From Apostichopus japonicus (taxonomy: Eukaryota > Echinodermata > Holothuroidea > Aspidochirotida > Stichopodidae), in assembly GCF_037975245.1 (NCBI RefSeq), contig NC_092564.1:23029984-23093983 (forward strand): a stretch of DNA of 64,000 nt, in the 5' to 3' direction. How positions within the stretch are numbered: the stretch's first letter is position 1; each line of letters starts with the position of its first letter. The notes beneath the pieces were generated by a model, which had not been told where the DNA came from, did not search any database, and saw only the letters and a program-made list of their open reading frames with translations. Position numbers and translations under genes: made by a program. Positions 1-12,200 of this stretch are shown here, piece by piece.

Positions 1-3000
1 GTAAAATGCATGGTGAAATATCTGCATTATGTAGTGACCATTAATTGACTTTCTAGCATATTCTGCCCCTGGCAATGCTAAAGACCTATTAGAGAGCTAT
101 GTAGTATGGTTATGTTGCTTAAGATGGTCATAATAACCAGATACAGTGACAGTAAATGTACATGATTCATGGGCGTGTAATTCACACACAAAGCTATAAG
201 GATGAAATAGACCTTGTGGAGATTATTGAACCGTATCAGGCTGTCAAATGACTGTATGCGGCCATTTGAAAGGTTTACTGACATAGTTGGAGCTACTGTA
301 TCATATGCCAATTATCACTGAATGACTCCAGCTACATTTCACACCACACAGGTGAGAGGGTTTATCTGTTTTGACAAGCTTAGGGAGCTTGTTAATTCTT
401 GAAAATTACTGAGAGGCTAGAGAGAAACTTTTAGAAACAGATTTTTTTTATGCCATGTAGCTTTCCAAAGAGATTGTTGATAACTTTGGGCAGTTTCTTT
501 CAGTTATATTATTCTCATTGCACTGTGTACTTTACTCCAAACAGCTAACTACCATACATCATAAGAGGGTATAGCATCATCGTCGGAGTCTAAATTTATG
601 GTCAGATAATAATTGACTGTATGATCTCTCCAAAAACGACTTTGTCATAAGTATATAAAATATAATGTAAACATGAATGACTCTATTGTATTTCACACAA
701 CTGTATAATGATGTATATGAATCAACGTAGCATCAGTCCCGCTCTGTGCCTTTAATAGCTAAGGAACAACTGAAGAGACGATAGAACAAAAAGACCATTG
801 TTAGACAGTAAGGACATCCTGATTGGTGGTTTTACAAATTCAAAATGTACACCAAGGACCTCTGTGTTCCCAAGTCACACAAAATAAAATACAAATAAGA
901 AAAAGTAAGAAACAACAAGAATGTAAAAATTTAATGCAAGAAAGAGAAGAAATAAAGAAAGGCAAAATCTGGTAGGTATGATCTCACCCATCTATGGTAA
1001 ATGTAAAAGGAGAGGCCTTTACCGATGGACTGTGACTGGAAACTAGGTCATTTCAAAGAGGACGGGAGTCTTCTTGTTAAAGGGAAGTGAATCCGAATCT
1101 AGAATGGTTTTATAATTGAGATCCCGTCCTGTAAGGGATAGGCCTTGATTATCTTTGGCATGAAGCCCTGTCAGTCATCACCAACTCGCAGAGGGTTTGT
1201 GCCTCTCCTGACCCAGCTACTTCTTCTCATCCAGGCAAGCTACCAGCTGCCTGAGACATCACTAGAAACCACATCAAATAAAGCTTGATTTTTCATTGAA
1301 GAATTCTGGCTTGAAAATACTTGACACACTCAAGATATGTGTTGTATTTAAGCTTTAAGCACCTTTGGGACATTATTGGATGACTTCTCTTAAAAGGGAC
1401 TAATAATGCAATAAATATCACTACCTGAGATAACATTTATATAATAGGACAGCTTTCATATATGTGGACGATGGCCATTGCCTAATGGTCGCCATTGGAC
1501 TTTGTGAAGTTATTTAACCGGGAATCTTTATCTGCTATGTTTATTGAGAGAACCTTAGAGGAAGAGGCAAGTCTCCCGGTTTGGCCTCTAGCAATAATCC
1601 TTTTTGGTCGTTGATTGAGATATGAAACATCTTTATAATCTCCTTTCTGTGTTGTTGCCTTTTTGATTACACAGCTAATTAGATTCTGGGGATGGACTGT
1701 TATGGAGATTGATTGGTAGTTTAGTCAAGAATCAATGGGGCAGTGCATGCTAAATGCACATAACACAGGACTTAGTGGGATCTACTGTATATACAGTAGC
1801 TAGCAAACTTTTAATTTCACCAGCAACTTTATTGGATTACTGTACTCTTTATTGACTTTTGTCACCCTTAGGGAGAAACCATTTCAAAATGTTTATATAC
1901 GTTATTTTTCAAACTAATTGGTTTGTGCAAAGTGATTTTGGAATGATGGTTGCCTAGTTTAATAGCCTTACTGTTAGTTAATTTTAGGTCTTGCTGCAAG
2001 GTTTTAGTATTTACTCAGTGATACTAGATAGCACTAGCTCGCAATGTACACTACACTGTATTTCATTTTTGAAAGCAGAAGTTTGAAACATCAGTGGGTG
2101 TGCAGGAGCCCCCGCAGGAAATCTAGACGTTTTCAATATTCATGAATCAATGGCATGCTGAATTCATTTTTGTGCAATTAATTGTGCAAAGTGTCAAGCA
2201 GTTTGAAAAGTGTAACTTTCATAGTTCTGAAAGGCGATCTGTGATATAACACGGGCAATCATACTGTACAGCATTTAGATAATTTACAAAACCTTGGACA
2301 TGAATTACCCGAGCTATAGAGGTTGATCGACCTGAGAAGCTTGTAACGACTGTTTGTAAATGTCAAATGTAATCGTATGTAAGCTGTGAGATTCTGTTAA
2401 TGTTAAGAGCATCCTTTTAACTGCATCATGATAGCACTGGATAAAAGGTTACAGGGTGGAAAGCCCCTCATATCTCTCTCTTTCTTGTCATCATACCGAA
2501 GGAACATTGAAGAACTCCACTAAATAGTGTCCACATCAATCCATATCTTTTTTACAAGTTTTGCAGACGGAATATGTGGCTTATTTTTTGTCTGCATGTG
2601 TAATACTCAGATTGTGTTATTTTGTTTTCCTTCTGGTAAAATTGAGCCTTGGAGATGATTTTGACAAGCATTTGGTGGACTGCTGCTTTACAATTCTAGC
2701 AAGCTTAGAATGTTCTTGCAATTAAAACTCATCTGCTTGGCATATGTCGTCTACAGTATTGTCAAGGATTCCGCTCTGTGTACAATTATAACAGACTTTG
2801 GAATGTTTTCACTGTGATATATCTTTACATTCAACAGAGGAAATCTGAACATGTGATTTCGGGACATATTCGTGAGCTGCAAAGCGATTGATTTTATCTA
2901 AATCAGGATAGCAGTGGCTTTGGTCAATTCAAGTTTTGACTTTGGACAGAAATTATTATATTTGAGCAAGTTTATGGAAATTTCTGTCTGGCTATTATTT

Positions 3001-3088
3001 TTATGGTACTGTATGAAAAGGCAGCAGCTGATGAGGATTGACAATGGATTGAGTTGTATATCTGTAGTTTGTGGAAAATCAGGAGAAT
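1..3088. other. Non-coding region upstream of the candidate MCC first exon
   Basis: AT-rich single-copy-looking DNA. I see no exon that can be supported by homology and no mobile element ends. It contains a perfect 18 bp palindrome at 1782-1799 (CTACTGTATATACAGTAG) and many TACTGTA/TACAGTA words. If the exon at 3137 is a true first exon, the promoter should lie in the last few hundred bases, but I cannot point to a core promoter element. Confidence 0.5.
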
Positions 3089-3136
3089 TAGTTTTATAAA
3101 TCATTTAAACTAATAACTGTGGAAACTATTACTATC

Positions 3137-3205
3137 ATGGATAAACATGCATATAAACCATTGGGTGGCACATCTCCAAGGCTGTACAGGTCCAATGCTG
3201 ACATG
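3137..3205 (+). CDS. MCC: Candidate first coding exon of MCC (short isoform start)
   Basis: An ATG at 3137 opens 23 codons (starting MDKHAYKPLGG) and ends at a consensus donor ATG|GTAAGT. It leaves in phase 0, exactly the phase needed by the exon at 13430. An in-frame TAG lies upstream at 3089-3091 and there is no other in-frame ATG between, so this would be the start. The human short isoform also has a brief, poorly conserved N-terminal exon just before the LHSAALASL block, which is the same position. The peptide itself shows no recognisable homology, so this is a structural prediction. The intron would be 10.2 kb. A different start further upstream is equally possible. Confidence 0.42.
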
Positions 3206-6200
3206 GTAAGTAGAACATTCGAAGAGCCTTACGAGATATGATATGATGTCAGGAATATTTTTTTTTCCTTCAGTTTTTGCAATTTTGAAGTCATATTTGA
3301 ATACTGTGGATATATATGTGTTATTTAACTTTGTGCATAGTTTTAGGCAATTTTATACCGTCTTTTTTGTTTATACAGGGGAGGGAGTGGTGGGGTGGGA
3401 TAATGATGTGATGGGTAAGAGGTTGTACAATATCAATATATTTGTATAAATTCCCGGCATAAATATGAAAGGGATCACTTACTTTGTGTCCTTGTTGGAT
3501 GTATAGAACCTCAGTACTAATGCCCTATGGTATTTGAATTGTAGCTTTACCAACCCTACCACTATACTACAGTATATACAGTATATACTGTATACTGATC
3601 TAAATGTGTTTTCACTGGATAATTAAGATTTGCAGCTCTACCAGCAATTCCTATGTTTACAGTAGCTTATATTGCCCTAAAGATAACAGTTCCATTTACA
3701 AGTTAAGTGAAAAGGAGAACAATAAGCTACCCAAGGTAACTTGTCGCAGGTTAATGCAGTACTGTGACGGATTGCAAATGTTTTTTATTCTTTGCCACAT
3801 GCAAGGTTATATCCTTAATGGTCATGATGTTGTGTGTGTGATAACTCAAAAAGTGCAGCTTGATTGAACATCATAGTATGATATGTAGATTTCCCATAAT
3901 GCCTAATGAAATTGGTGCAGGTCTAAGGTCAACAGAGGTCAGCTGATGTCAAAGTCTGAAAAATCTGTATACATGGTTATCTAAAGAGTGCAGCTTTGCT
4001 ATAGAAATTGAGGTGGTCAAAGGTCAATGAAGGTCAAACTCAAACATCTCAATTCGTACTAAAACTTTTCTAAACACAGTAACTTCTAAAGCAAAACTGT
4101 GTGTGGATCTACCTTTTAGGTATACAACAAAAGCCATTTCTTTGGGAGGTCAAAGGTCACTGATGGTCAATAGTTGTAGATTCATGTTAGTGAGCACAAG
4201 AAGCCTATACTGTATCTTATGGAGATTAAAATGTTATTGAGGTAATTACCAGCTGTTTACAAGTCAAAGTCTGAATACCTAAACAGGATATTTTCAAAGG
4301 CAAGGCTTAAGTAAGATGAACTTCATATGTTGCTGATAAATCAGACTTTGTGAGCACAATAGGCCAGATGCATCTTTCTGGGGTTAAAGGTCATTTAGGG
4401 TCCATAGAGGTCAAATCTGAAAACTCTTAAACAGGATAACTTGAAAGGTAAAGCTTGAATGAAGCTTGATATTTGATAGGAGGTCCAAATGAATGCAAGT
4501 ATCCTGCTGTCAGCAATAGTCACAGCTTGAAAATATTGTGTGCTAGTCTTCTACAAAATGTTCTCATGTCAAAGTGTGGCAGCATGGAATCACTAAGCCA
4601 TATTTTAGATTTCTATAGCTATATCTTCTTACGTACTGGCTGATCAAGAGTTCATGAACCCACACACAGCTTGTCTCTCCCTCGGAGGAGGAGGAACAAC
4701 ACATGCTTAAAATTGCATCCTAACAGTAATTGTTGCTGCAGCTAATCAAATGCAGGATCAGATTAGCTGTCACAGTGCAATCCATGTTCTTGGCTTGTCC
4801 GCTGGCAAAAGATATAGAGTTACCGTTTAAAGATGCGCAACTTGATAAACGAATGAGGCCAGAATTAAGGTATACAGAATGATGGGAGGAGGAATTATTC
4901 CTGGCAAATGCAGGCTGCAAAATTAGACAACAAATCGCAATCTTGAGAACGTGTCGCTTATTGTGAGTTTCGCTACAGCAGAGTGTGATTTGTTTATGCG
5001 GTGGATGAGATGGACAAATAAATGCAACGGAATAAATTAGAGGAACATGCTGCAAGTACTTCATGGTTGAATGAATGTAATTACTGTAGGCTGCCGAGAG
5101 CCTTACTGAAATTGTAAAATGCTTTGATATTAAAGTCAAAGTTTTGTTTACTTTATTGATTTATAATATTTATTTGTTTGTTTATTTATTTATTCATTTA
5201 TTTATTGGATGGATGCATAGACTGATTTATTTTTTTGTTTTTTTGTTTTACACCTCATTTAATTGGGTTGTTCATTCGTTTGCTTTTTCTTTCGTTAAGT
5301 GCATTATTCTCAGTCCCTTCTGGTAATTTGAATTCCAGGGTACTGTATATACTCAAGAACTGACAGATAACAGCTGGAAGTAATCTTCATCACACAGGCT
5401 TAGGCTTGGCTTTAAAAATATCATAAATAGTAACATTGATCATAATGGAGAAATCCTGACCATAGTCATAGTTTGGTTAATACAGTCATTTAAGTTTTTG
5501 TCAAATCTTCCTGGGTAAAATGAAAATGTGTCTCAAGTATTGCTTCCACCAACCAAACTCAGATACTACAATTAGTTTGTTATTTTAGTTTATTGACAAG
5601 TTTATACTGTACTACCATGATATAAGATAAGGATAGTAAAATTCATTGCACATACGTACACACAGACTATATAACTTTGAACTTGATTGAGTTTTGGAGG
5701 AAACGAACAGTTTCATCGGACACATGTACTGTATCCCTTAAATCTAGTCATATGTATAGCATGCTGCATCTAAATGTGTGTGGAAATACAGGAATGGTCA
5801 CCTTTGGTGACAATTTTCAAGCCTCCTTTGTTTTCAAGTTTTAAGATTGTATAGATGATGATCTGTTGTGAAATGTTTTGCAATCACCTTTGCAGGTGCC
5901 CCATTACATAATGTATACTGTACTCCATGCATTTTTTATTAGGTACAACTGGTTAGTGTTATAATGATTTCAATCGATGGATGAGATTAACATTCTAACT
6001 TCAAGCTAGATTTCCCAAACACATTGACTACTGTATGTTGAAGACTAAGAAGCAAAGAAGCCCATTCTACTCCACTTAGCCATCTGTTCTCTTCTTAGTC
6101 AAACTCTGACTGTTTGTTGTTTTGACTTTCCATTCATTTTTGTGAGCAGGTCATACTTTTAAATTTCATATCCTCAGTGCTCAGAGACTCTGTCCCATGT

Positions 6201-9200
6201 CATAAATAATCTACCTTGGTTAGAATGAGTGCAAATCTGTGGTATGCAGCAGACTTGAAGCTATGTGCATACATGTGGAAGGGGTGATATCTGTGAATAC
6301 ATACCAGGAATACAAGAGAAGAGGACTCCCCCACAATTCACTAGTAGACCAGCTCCAGTACAGATGTGTTAGCTACAGTACTAGCAGCTAAACAGGACAG
6401 ATTTATTCCTAGAACTTTACTACGGTCCTTGGCAAGACGCACTGGTTATTAATTAAGCATCGATCAAGCGGTAAATTTAATTCGGTGATACTTGCAAGGA
6501 GTTTTGGTCCAAAGCGACGGAATTCATAATTTTCCTTGGAGTTGTAGCTTTTTTCCCTCCTACTGTATGAAGCTGAAATTATTTTCTGTGTGGATATTAT
6601 TTTAACTGGTGGAATTTAATTGCTTTCATCAATTAAGATTATATAGCAGTTATTGACCTTCACATTGTTTTATTGGAAAAAATTCAGCAGCTTTCCCTGT
6701 CTGTGAAAATTGATTACTTGTTGAGTCATTTATAATTGTTCATTTTCTGATAGGATGGTAATTATTCTATTTGACGGTTTGTGATCAACACAGTAAATAC
6801 CAGTCCAGATAAGAACTAGCTATTAAACTTTGAATAGGTGGTCATTTAATGAATGCTTTTGTGAATCTTGTCCAAAATTAATATATTAGGGTACAACATT
6901 TGCTACACAGTGCTAAAATAATTGTGAGAGATGGAAGGAAATGTGATCTCAAATAACCACAGAATGATTTGAGACATTTGAAAAGTTTCAATATTATTTT
7001 CATTGCGTTTGATACGTGAGATTAATGTGGCCAGTATTGCCATACTGTAGAGCCATTAATTCAGATATGGCCTGAATGTCCATATCGCAGCCAGTCATAC
7101 TGTACTGTAGACGCTGCAAGTTCGCATTTCTTAATTTCATAGTTTCCAATGCTTGTATGACATGTATACAGTATCACTGCAGGGGGACCAGGCAGGAGAT
7201 GTTATCAGTATTCTTTGCCATATTTCTTCCACTTTAAAAACAGCAAATATATCATTGCCAAATTTACCATTACAGTACAGCTCTTATAAGCATACCTGAC
7301 AATGGTTCAAATTATAACATTAAAGAAAAACATATATGTTGGCTTCATTCAGTGGCAATAAAATAAATAATAATAAAATTGTGCAGGTGTATGAAGATTT
7401 CACCATCCCATTGAACATGTTAACTCAACTGGTAAAATTTCATTTCAAAATATTTGTTGAAAAAAAATGTGCTAGGTCCTTGAATTAGCTGCAATTAATG
7501 AGTGAAACTGAGATAAAGAAGTTGTTTTGATTTGATCAAGTGCTGTAATCATACTTTGAACTTGTGTGTTTGTCTTTTAAAAGTTAACCTTCAAGTCCAA
7601 ATGCTGCTTTAAATCATGTTTTACCTCCATTTTTAAATTGACTGGCTCTGAACTTTTCTATAAGTCTGTGTCTATCCCAGTTTATAGCTCCATGGTCTCT
7701 CAAACTATAGGAATTACATGACCTTATCAGGCCACATTAATGAATAACATCTTTTGCAATGGTATCTTCTGTAGTGTAGGTTAACAACTTTAAATCTCAA
7801 CTACTGTACAGTGTACACCACTGTGTAATTATGTTGTCACTGGTTGAAGCTCATGTTTCACTCCAAACTTTGAAAGCTTTCTTTGTTGTCTGGATTCTGG
7901 TTACAGCAGTATGCACAGTCTGAGATATAAATACTCAAGAAAATTGAGGACTTGTACAATATAGTATGCATGCAGTATATATATATTGTTTGGTGGGGGG
8001 GGGGGGGTGAGGGAAGGGTGGGTGGTATATTGGGCCATTGGAAGTTTGTAAGATAATTAACAAATGAGGAAAATCAAGTCCTTTTATAATTTTAACCTCC
8101 AAGTAACAACTATACATTATGTAAAAGCACTACAGGATCACACAATTAATTATGTAACAACACTATAGGATCACACAATTATCATCACTACAGGACCACA
8201 CAGTTTTAACAACACTGCAGTATCATACAATTTACTGTGGTATAACCTTGATATGGTATACTGTACAGAGGGTGACATCCCTATGTTCCAACGTCTCTGT
8301 GTTCCGACGTCTCTATGTTCCGACGTCTCTATGTTCCGACGTCTCTATGTACTATGTCTCTATGTTCCGACAAAAAAAAAAAAAATTCGGAGGAATATTT
8401 TATCCAAAACTTTTTGGGCCCAAGAAAACTAGATTTGTGACCCCAATATTTTGGACCAATTGTTTTGGGGACTCAATTTTTTTGGACCCCCATTTTTCGT
8501 ACCAACTCTTTTTGGGGGACTTAATTTTTTGGCCCCAAAAAATTTTGGTCCAAAAAAATTTAAGTCCAAAACAATTGTTGGAACATAGAGACGTCGGAAC
8601 ACAGAGACGCCAGAGACGCGGAAAGATGTAACTGTACAGAGAGCAGGTACTGTAGGGATGTTCAATAATTGTGTTCCTTGTCTTCTAATATTTTCTAGAG
8701 CTGCTGATGTCATCAGGACATTGCCCTCTGATTAAAAGTTTCTAAGCATATATCACAAATCACCTATCACTGCAGTTGTGCTATACTAGCCTACAGTAGT
8801 GCTCCATCTGGACATTTTGGCAGACTCATACAATCAAGTAACATTTGTCATCGTTTGCAAGCACTCTTGGCAACTGGCCATGAGTTGATAAAGTACGTCA
8901 CAGATGATTGTGTCTCAGTGATCTGGGATAATATACAGCACTGTAAATCCCTCTTCTTCTGAAGTTGGTTTATATGGCGCTGATGTACAGTACTGCCTTG
9001 ATTGGAACATTTCATCTCTTGGACAGCAACTTTGGACTGTATTAAACTTTGTTGAACAATTTTGAGATTGAATTAATGTTACCTAATGAGGACCTGACTG
9101 AGCAAAACTTGTTAGCAAAGCAGTTTGGAATAAATTAGAGTCTGGTATTATTGATGATACCCATTACTATTGAGGAGGAACATTGGAAAGTTTTTAATCA

Positions 9201-12200
9201 GAAGTCGTCACTTACGTAGTACAGCCATTTGGTCAGGAAATAATGGCAGATGACATTCAAAATGGATAAGAGAAGTACCATCCTGATGCCGCCCCCCAAT
9301 GAGGTACAGTACACTGAAGGCCCAATTGATGATATTTATGATATTGCATTGTGTGACATAGTAACCTGGTAAATCAGCACAAGTCAGAGTTAAACATACA
9401 CTTTGGACATCAGTCAAGTTTGTTAATAATAATAATCCTCTCAATCGCTAGACATCTTGAAATGAAGTAAAGTGTTGAGTAAGATATATTCCAAGCTATC
9501 AATAACAAACTAGCTGTTGATTGACAGCTCAGGGACTTTCTCGGCCTTCATGTAATCCTTACTTACTCTGGCATGTTGCCCATATCTTGTTGCAACATAT
9601 ATATTTATAGCTCTTCCCACTGTTTTTCTTTTGTGATTCTAGAACCCTAGTTTGTTCCTTCCTTATAGGCCATTCAATCGTTCGTTCATTCGTTCGATAG
9701 TGGGAACGTTGGCTTGCTTCACCCTTGATCGAAGTAGCGAGGGGTGGACAAATTGCTCCATCCATTTTCTGCGTGGGTACGGGGCTAGCCCTAGCTTTAT
9801 CAAGCCCCTTCTGAGAGGTGGGGTTAGCCCAGCTAAACGTTGATAAATGTAAATAAAAAATTGTCTTGGGGTGTAATAAAGTTACATGGAAGTTATCAGT
9901 TTTGGTTTCCGCCACTTGCCTTATTTCAGTATCGACATAAAGTGCTTTGTATCTTCTAAACTTTGTTGTTTGTACAGTGGGAATGAAGGAAGTATGTAAG
10001 ACATAGCTGAGTAGTACAAAGTGTAGCTTGCAAACTATATGTGTGCACTACTTGGATGATGTAACTTTTTTGCAACTTCTAAGTACTACTGTAATTACAT
10101 GCATCGACAGAATTTGGATGCTGATCACATAGAAAAGGCCCTTAAAACTATGCTATTAAGAACATAAGAACAGTGTCTATAAAGTGATACTGAGAATATG
10201 TTTAGTACAAAAATAGCGAGCTATTTCCCACGACCTGGTTCAGACGTTTCCCAAGGTTTTCCAATCATGCGGCTATGCCTGGAGTCAAGTCGTTGAAACG
10301 GGGGCTCAAATTGTAGGGCTTATCGGCGGTTTTAATTTTAGCTCTACCTTTTGTATGCATGCTTCAAGCAAGCCAGAGTCTGTGGGAACGGCCTTTTAGA
10401 GTAACAAATAAAAAAAAGAAACTCTTATGGACACAAGCCATTACTTAAGGTATTTCTCTATTGCTGATCAATGCATGGAGAATTTGAACTGTGTGTGCAT
10501 GATTGTAAGTTTGTAATATGCCTGTTGATTTATTGCTCCAAACATCTTTAATACCTGAATATGCTGTTCACATGTGATCATTTACAGATACATGTTCATG
10601 TATTAACCTTTCTTAGAAACCAGGGAAGAATTACTAAGTGTGTCATGGATTCTAAGTGACGTTTGTAACTCGCTGGGTGCAAAAATAACCAAGGAAACTG
10701 GCAAAAACGAAATTCAAGATTTCATAACGCACGTCACGTTGAGTATTTTCTCACATACTCGGAGATATATGGAATCAGAAGCAGCAGTTATTGCCTATCT
10801 CTATTAAATGAAATGTTAGAAATTAGATTACGAAGCTTTAGCTCCTCGAATCTCCCTCATCCCAGATGATGTCAAACCACAAGACATTTTTTAGATGTGG
10901 CAAATTCCATTAGCATTGACGATGATGGAACGACGGGTCTTTTTCATTTTCTTGACACAAGTCTGGGCTATTAATAATACCAACCTGGGGATAGCGCTGT
11001 TTTATTATCGCTACAAATGTTTATCATGACCGTGAGCAGGATGTAAACTAGCTGGTCCAAGTTGTCTTTTAACAGGCGAGGTGTGTATGTGTTGACCAGG
11101 GCAGCTATCGGTAGCATTATCATGATATCAAACTAACATAACTCTTGGATGTTTTAAGCCATATAACACTAAGCATATTGAAGAGAATTATGTGTACACT
11201 TCACAGCAGGTCTTATACAGTATGTAGATTACCACTGCCATCTCTAAAGGGAATATCAGCAGCAGGGTTTGGTTTGAGTATTTATACAGTAGGTAGTAAA
11301 TATACAGAAGAACCATGATAAAAACAAAATGCGTTGTGATTTCACTGTTGAATTAACATAGTTTAGTTTTACACAAGTTGCCTTCTTAAACAAGACCGAG
11401 TGATTGGTATTTCATTAGTACTGTAGGTTAATAGGTTTACACACAAGCTCTAAAAGAAGTGTACAGGATAGTGAACATTTGGGTAATTTGTATAATACTG
11501 GGCTGGAAAGCAATATACCAGCCTAGGCCAAAAAAAATTAACCAGGCCTGTCCCTCTCTTATCGTGTAACATTTAAATAGTTTACGTGTGAAATATTAAA
11601 AGTGTTACATTTTTAAGGTCAACAGCCCAAATTACCAGGAGAATGTGTCAAATTCTGCTTCAAGTCACCACTTGCTCTTCAATTTAAGCTGAAAGTACTT
11701 AGCTTCTTGTGTTTTGTCAACAATTTTTCCAAACCTAGTTGAATATTCTGGAAATTAGATTGCATTGATAAATTTAAAGACTTAATTTCCAGACTAAATT
11801 TAAAGATTTAAAGAGAATTTAAATTTAAAGAGTTTCAGAACCATTTATGAATATTCATGGTTGTAATGAATATGGCCGTAATATTCTGATTCAGAAGTTA
11901 AACTAAAATGAGCATTCATAATAGGATAAAAGGGGACATACTTTGCTTTTGCTCACTGATCAATAGTACAGTACCTTTAATAGGAAGTAAGGCATTGCTG
12001 CATTTTGTATACATGTACAGTACCTGTAAACTCTTAGACCAGTGTTGGAAATAAGAATGCTTACATTTTATTTGCTGCTTTTTCTCTGATAGACAAGAAG
12101 ACAGTGTTTTGTGTGTGTGTGGGGGGGGGAAGGGGAAAATGCACGACAAGATGGTGGACATCACATCATACAGTAGTGTCAACTGAAATTAAAATTGTAC

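Noticed and set aside
5144-5326. 60-codon hydrophobic frame as a small membrane protein
   Set aside because: T-rich low-complexity sequence gives Phe/Leu/Tyr runs in any frame.
8248-8713. Overlapping 127- and 94-codon frames as proteins
   Set aside because: They lie on the foldback repeat and read its 16 bp units and A/T/G/C runs in both directions.
9640-9850. tRNA-like or SINE element around GTTCGTTCATTCGTTCG and GGGGCTAGCCC
   Set aside because: Some self-complementarity, but no A and B boxes in tRNA spacing, no cloverleaf and no poly(A) end.
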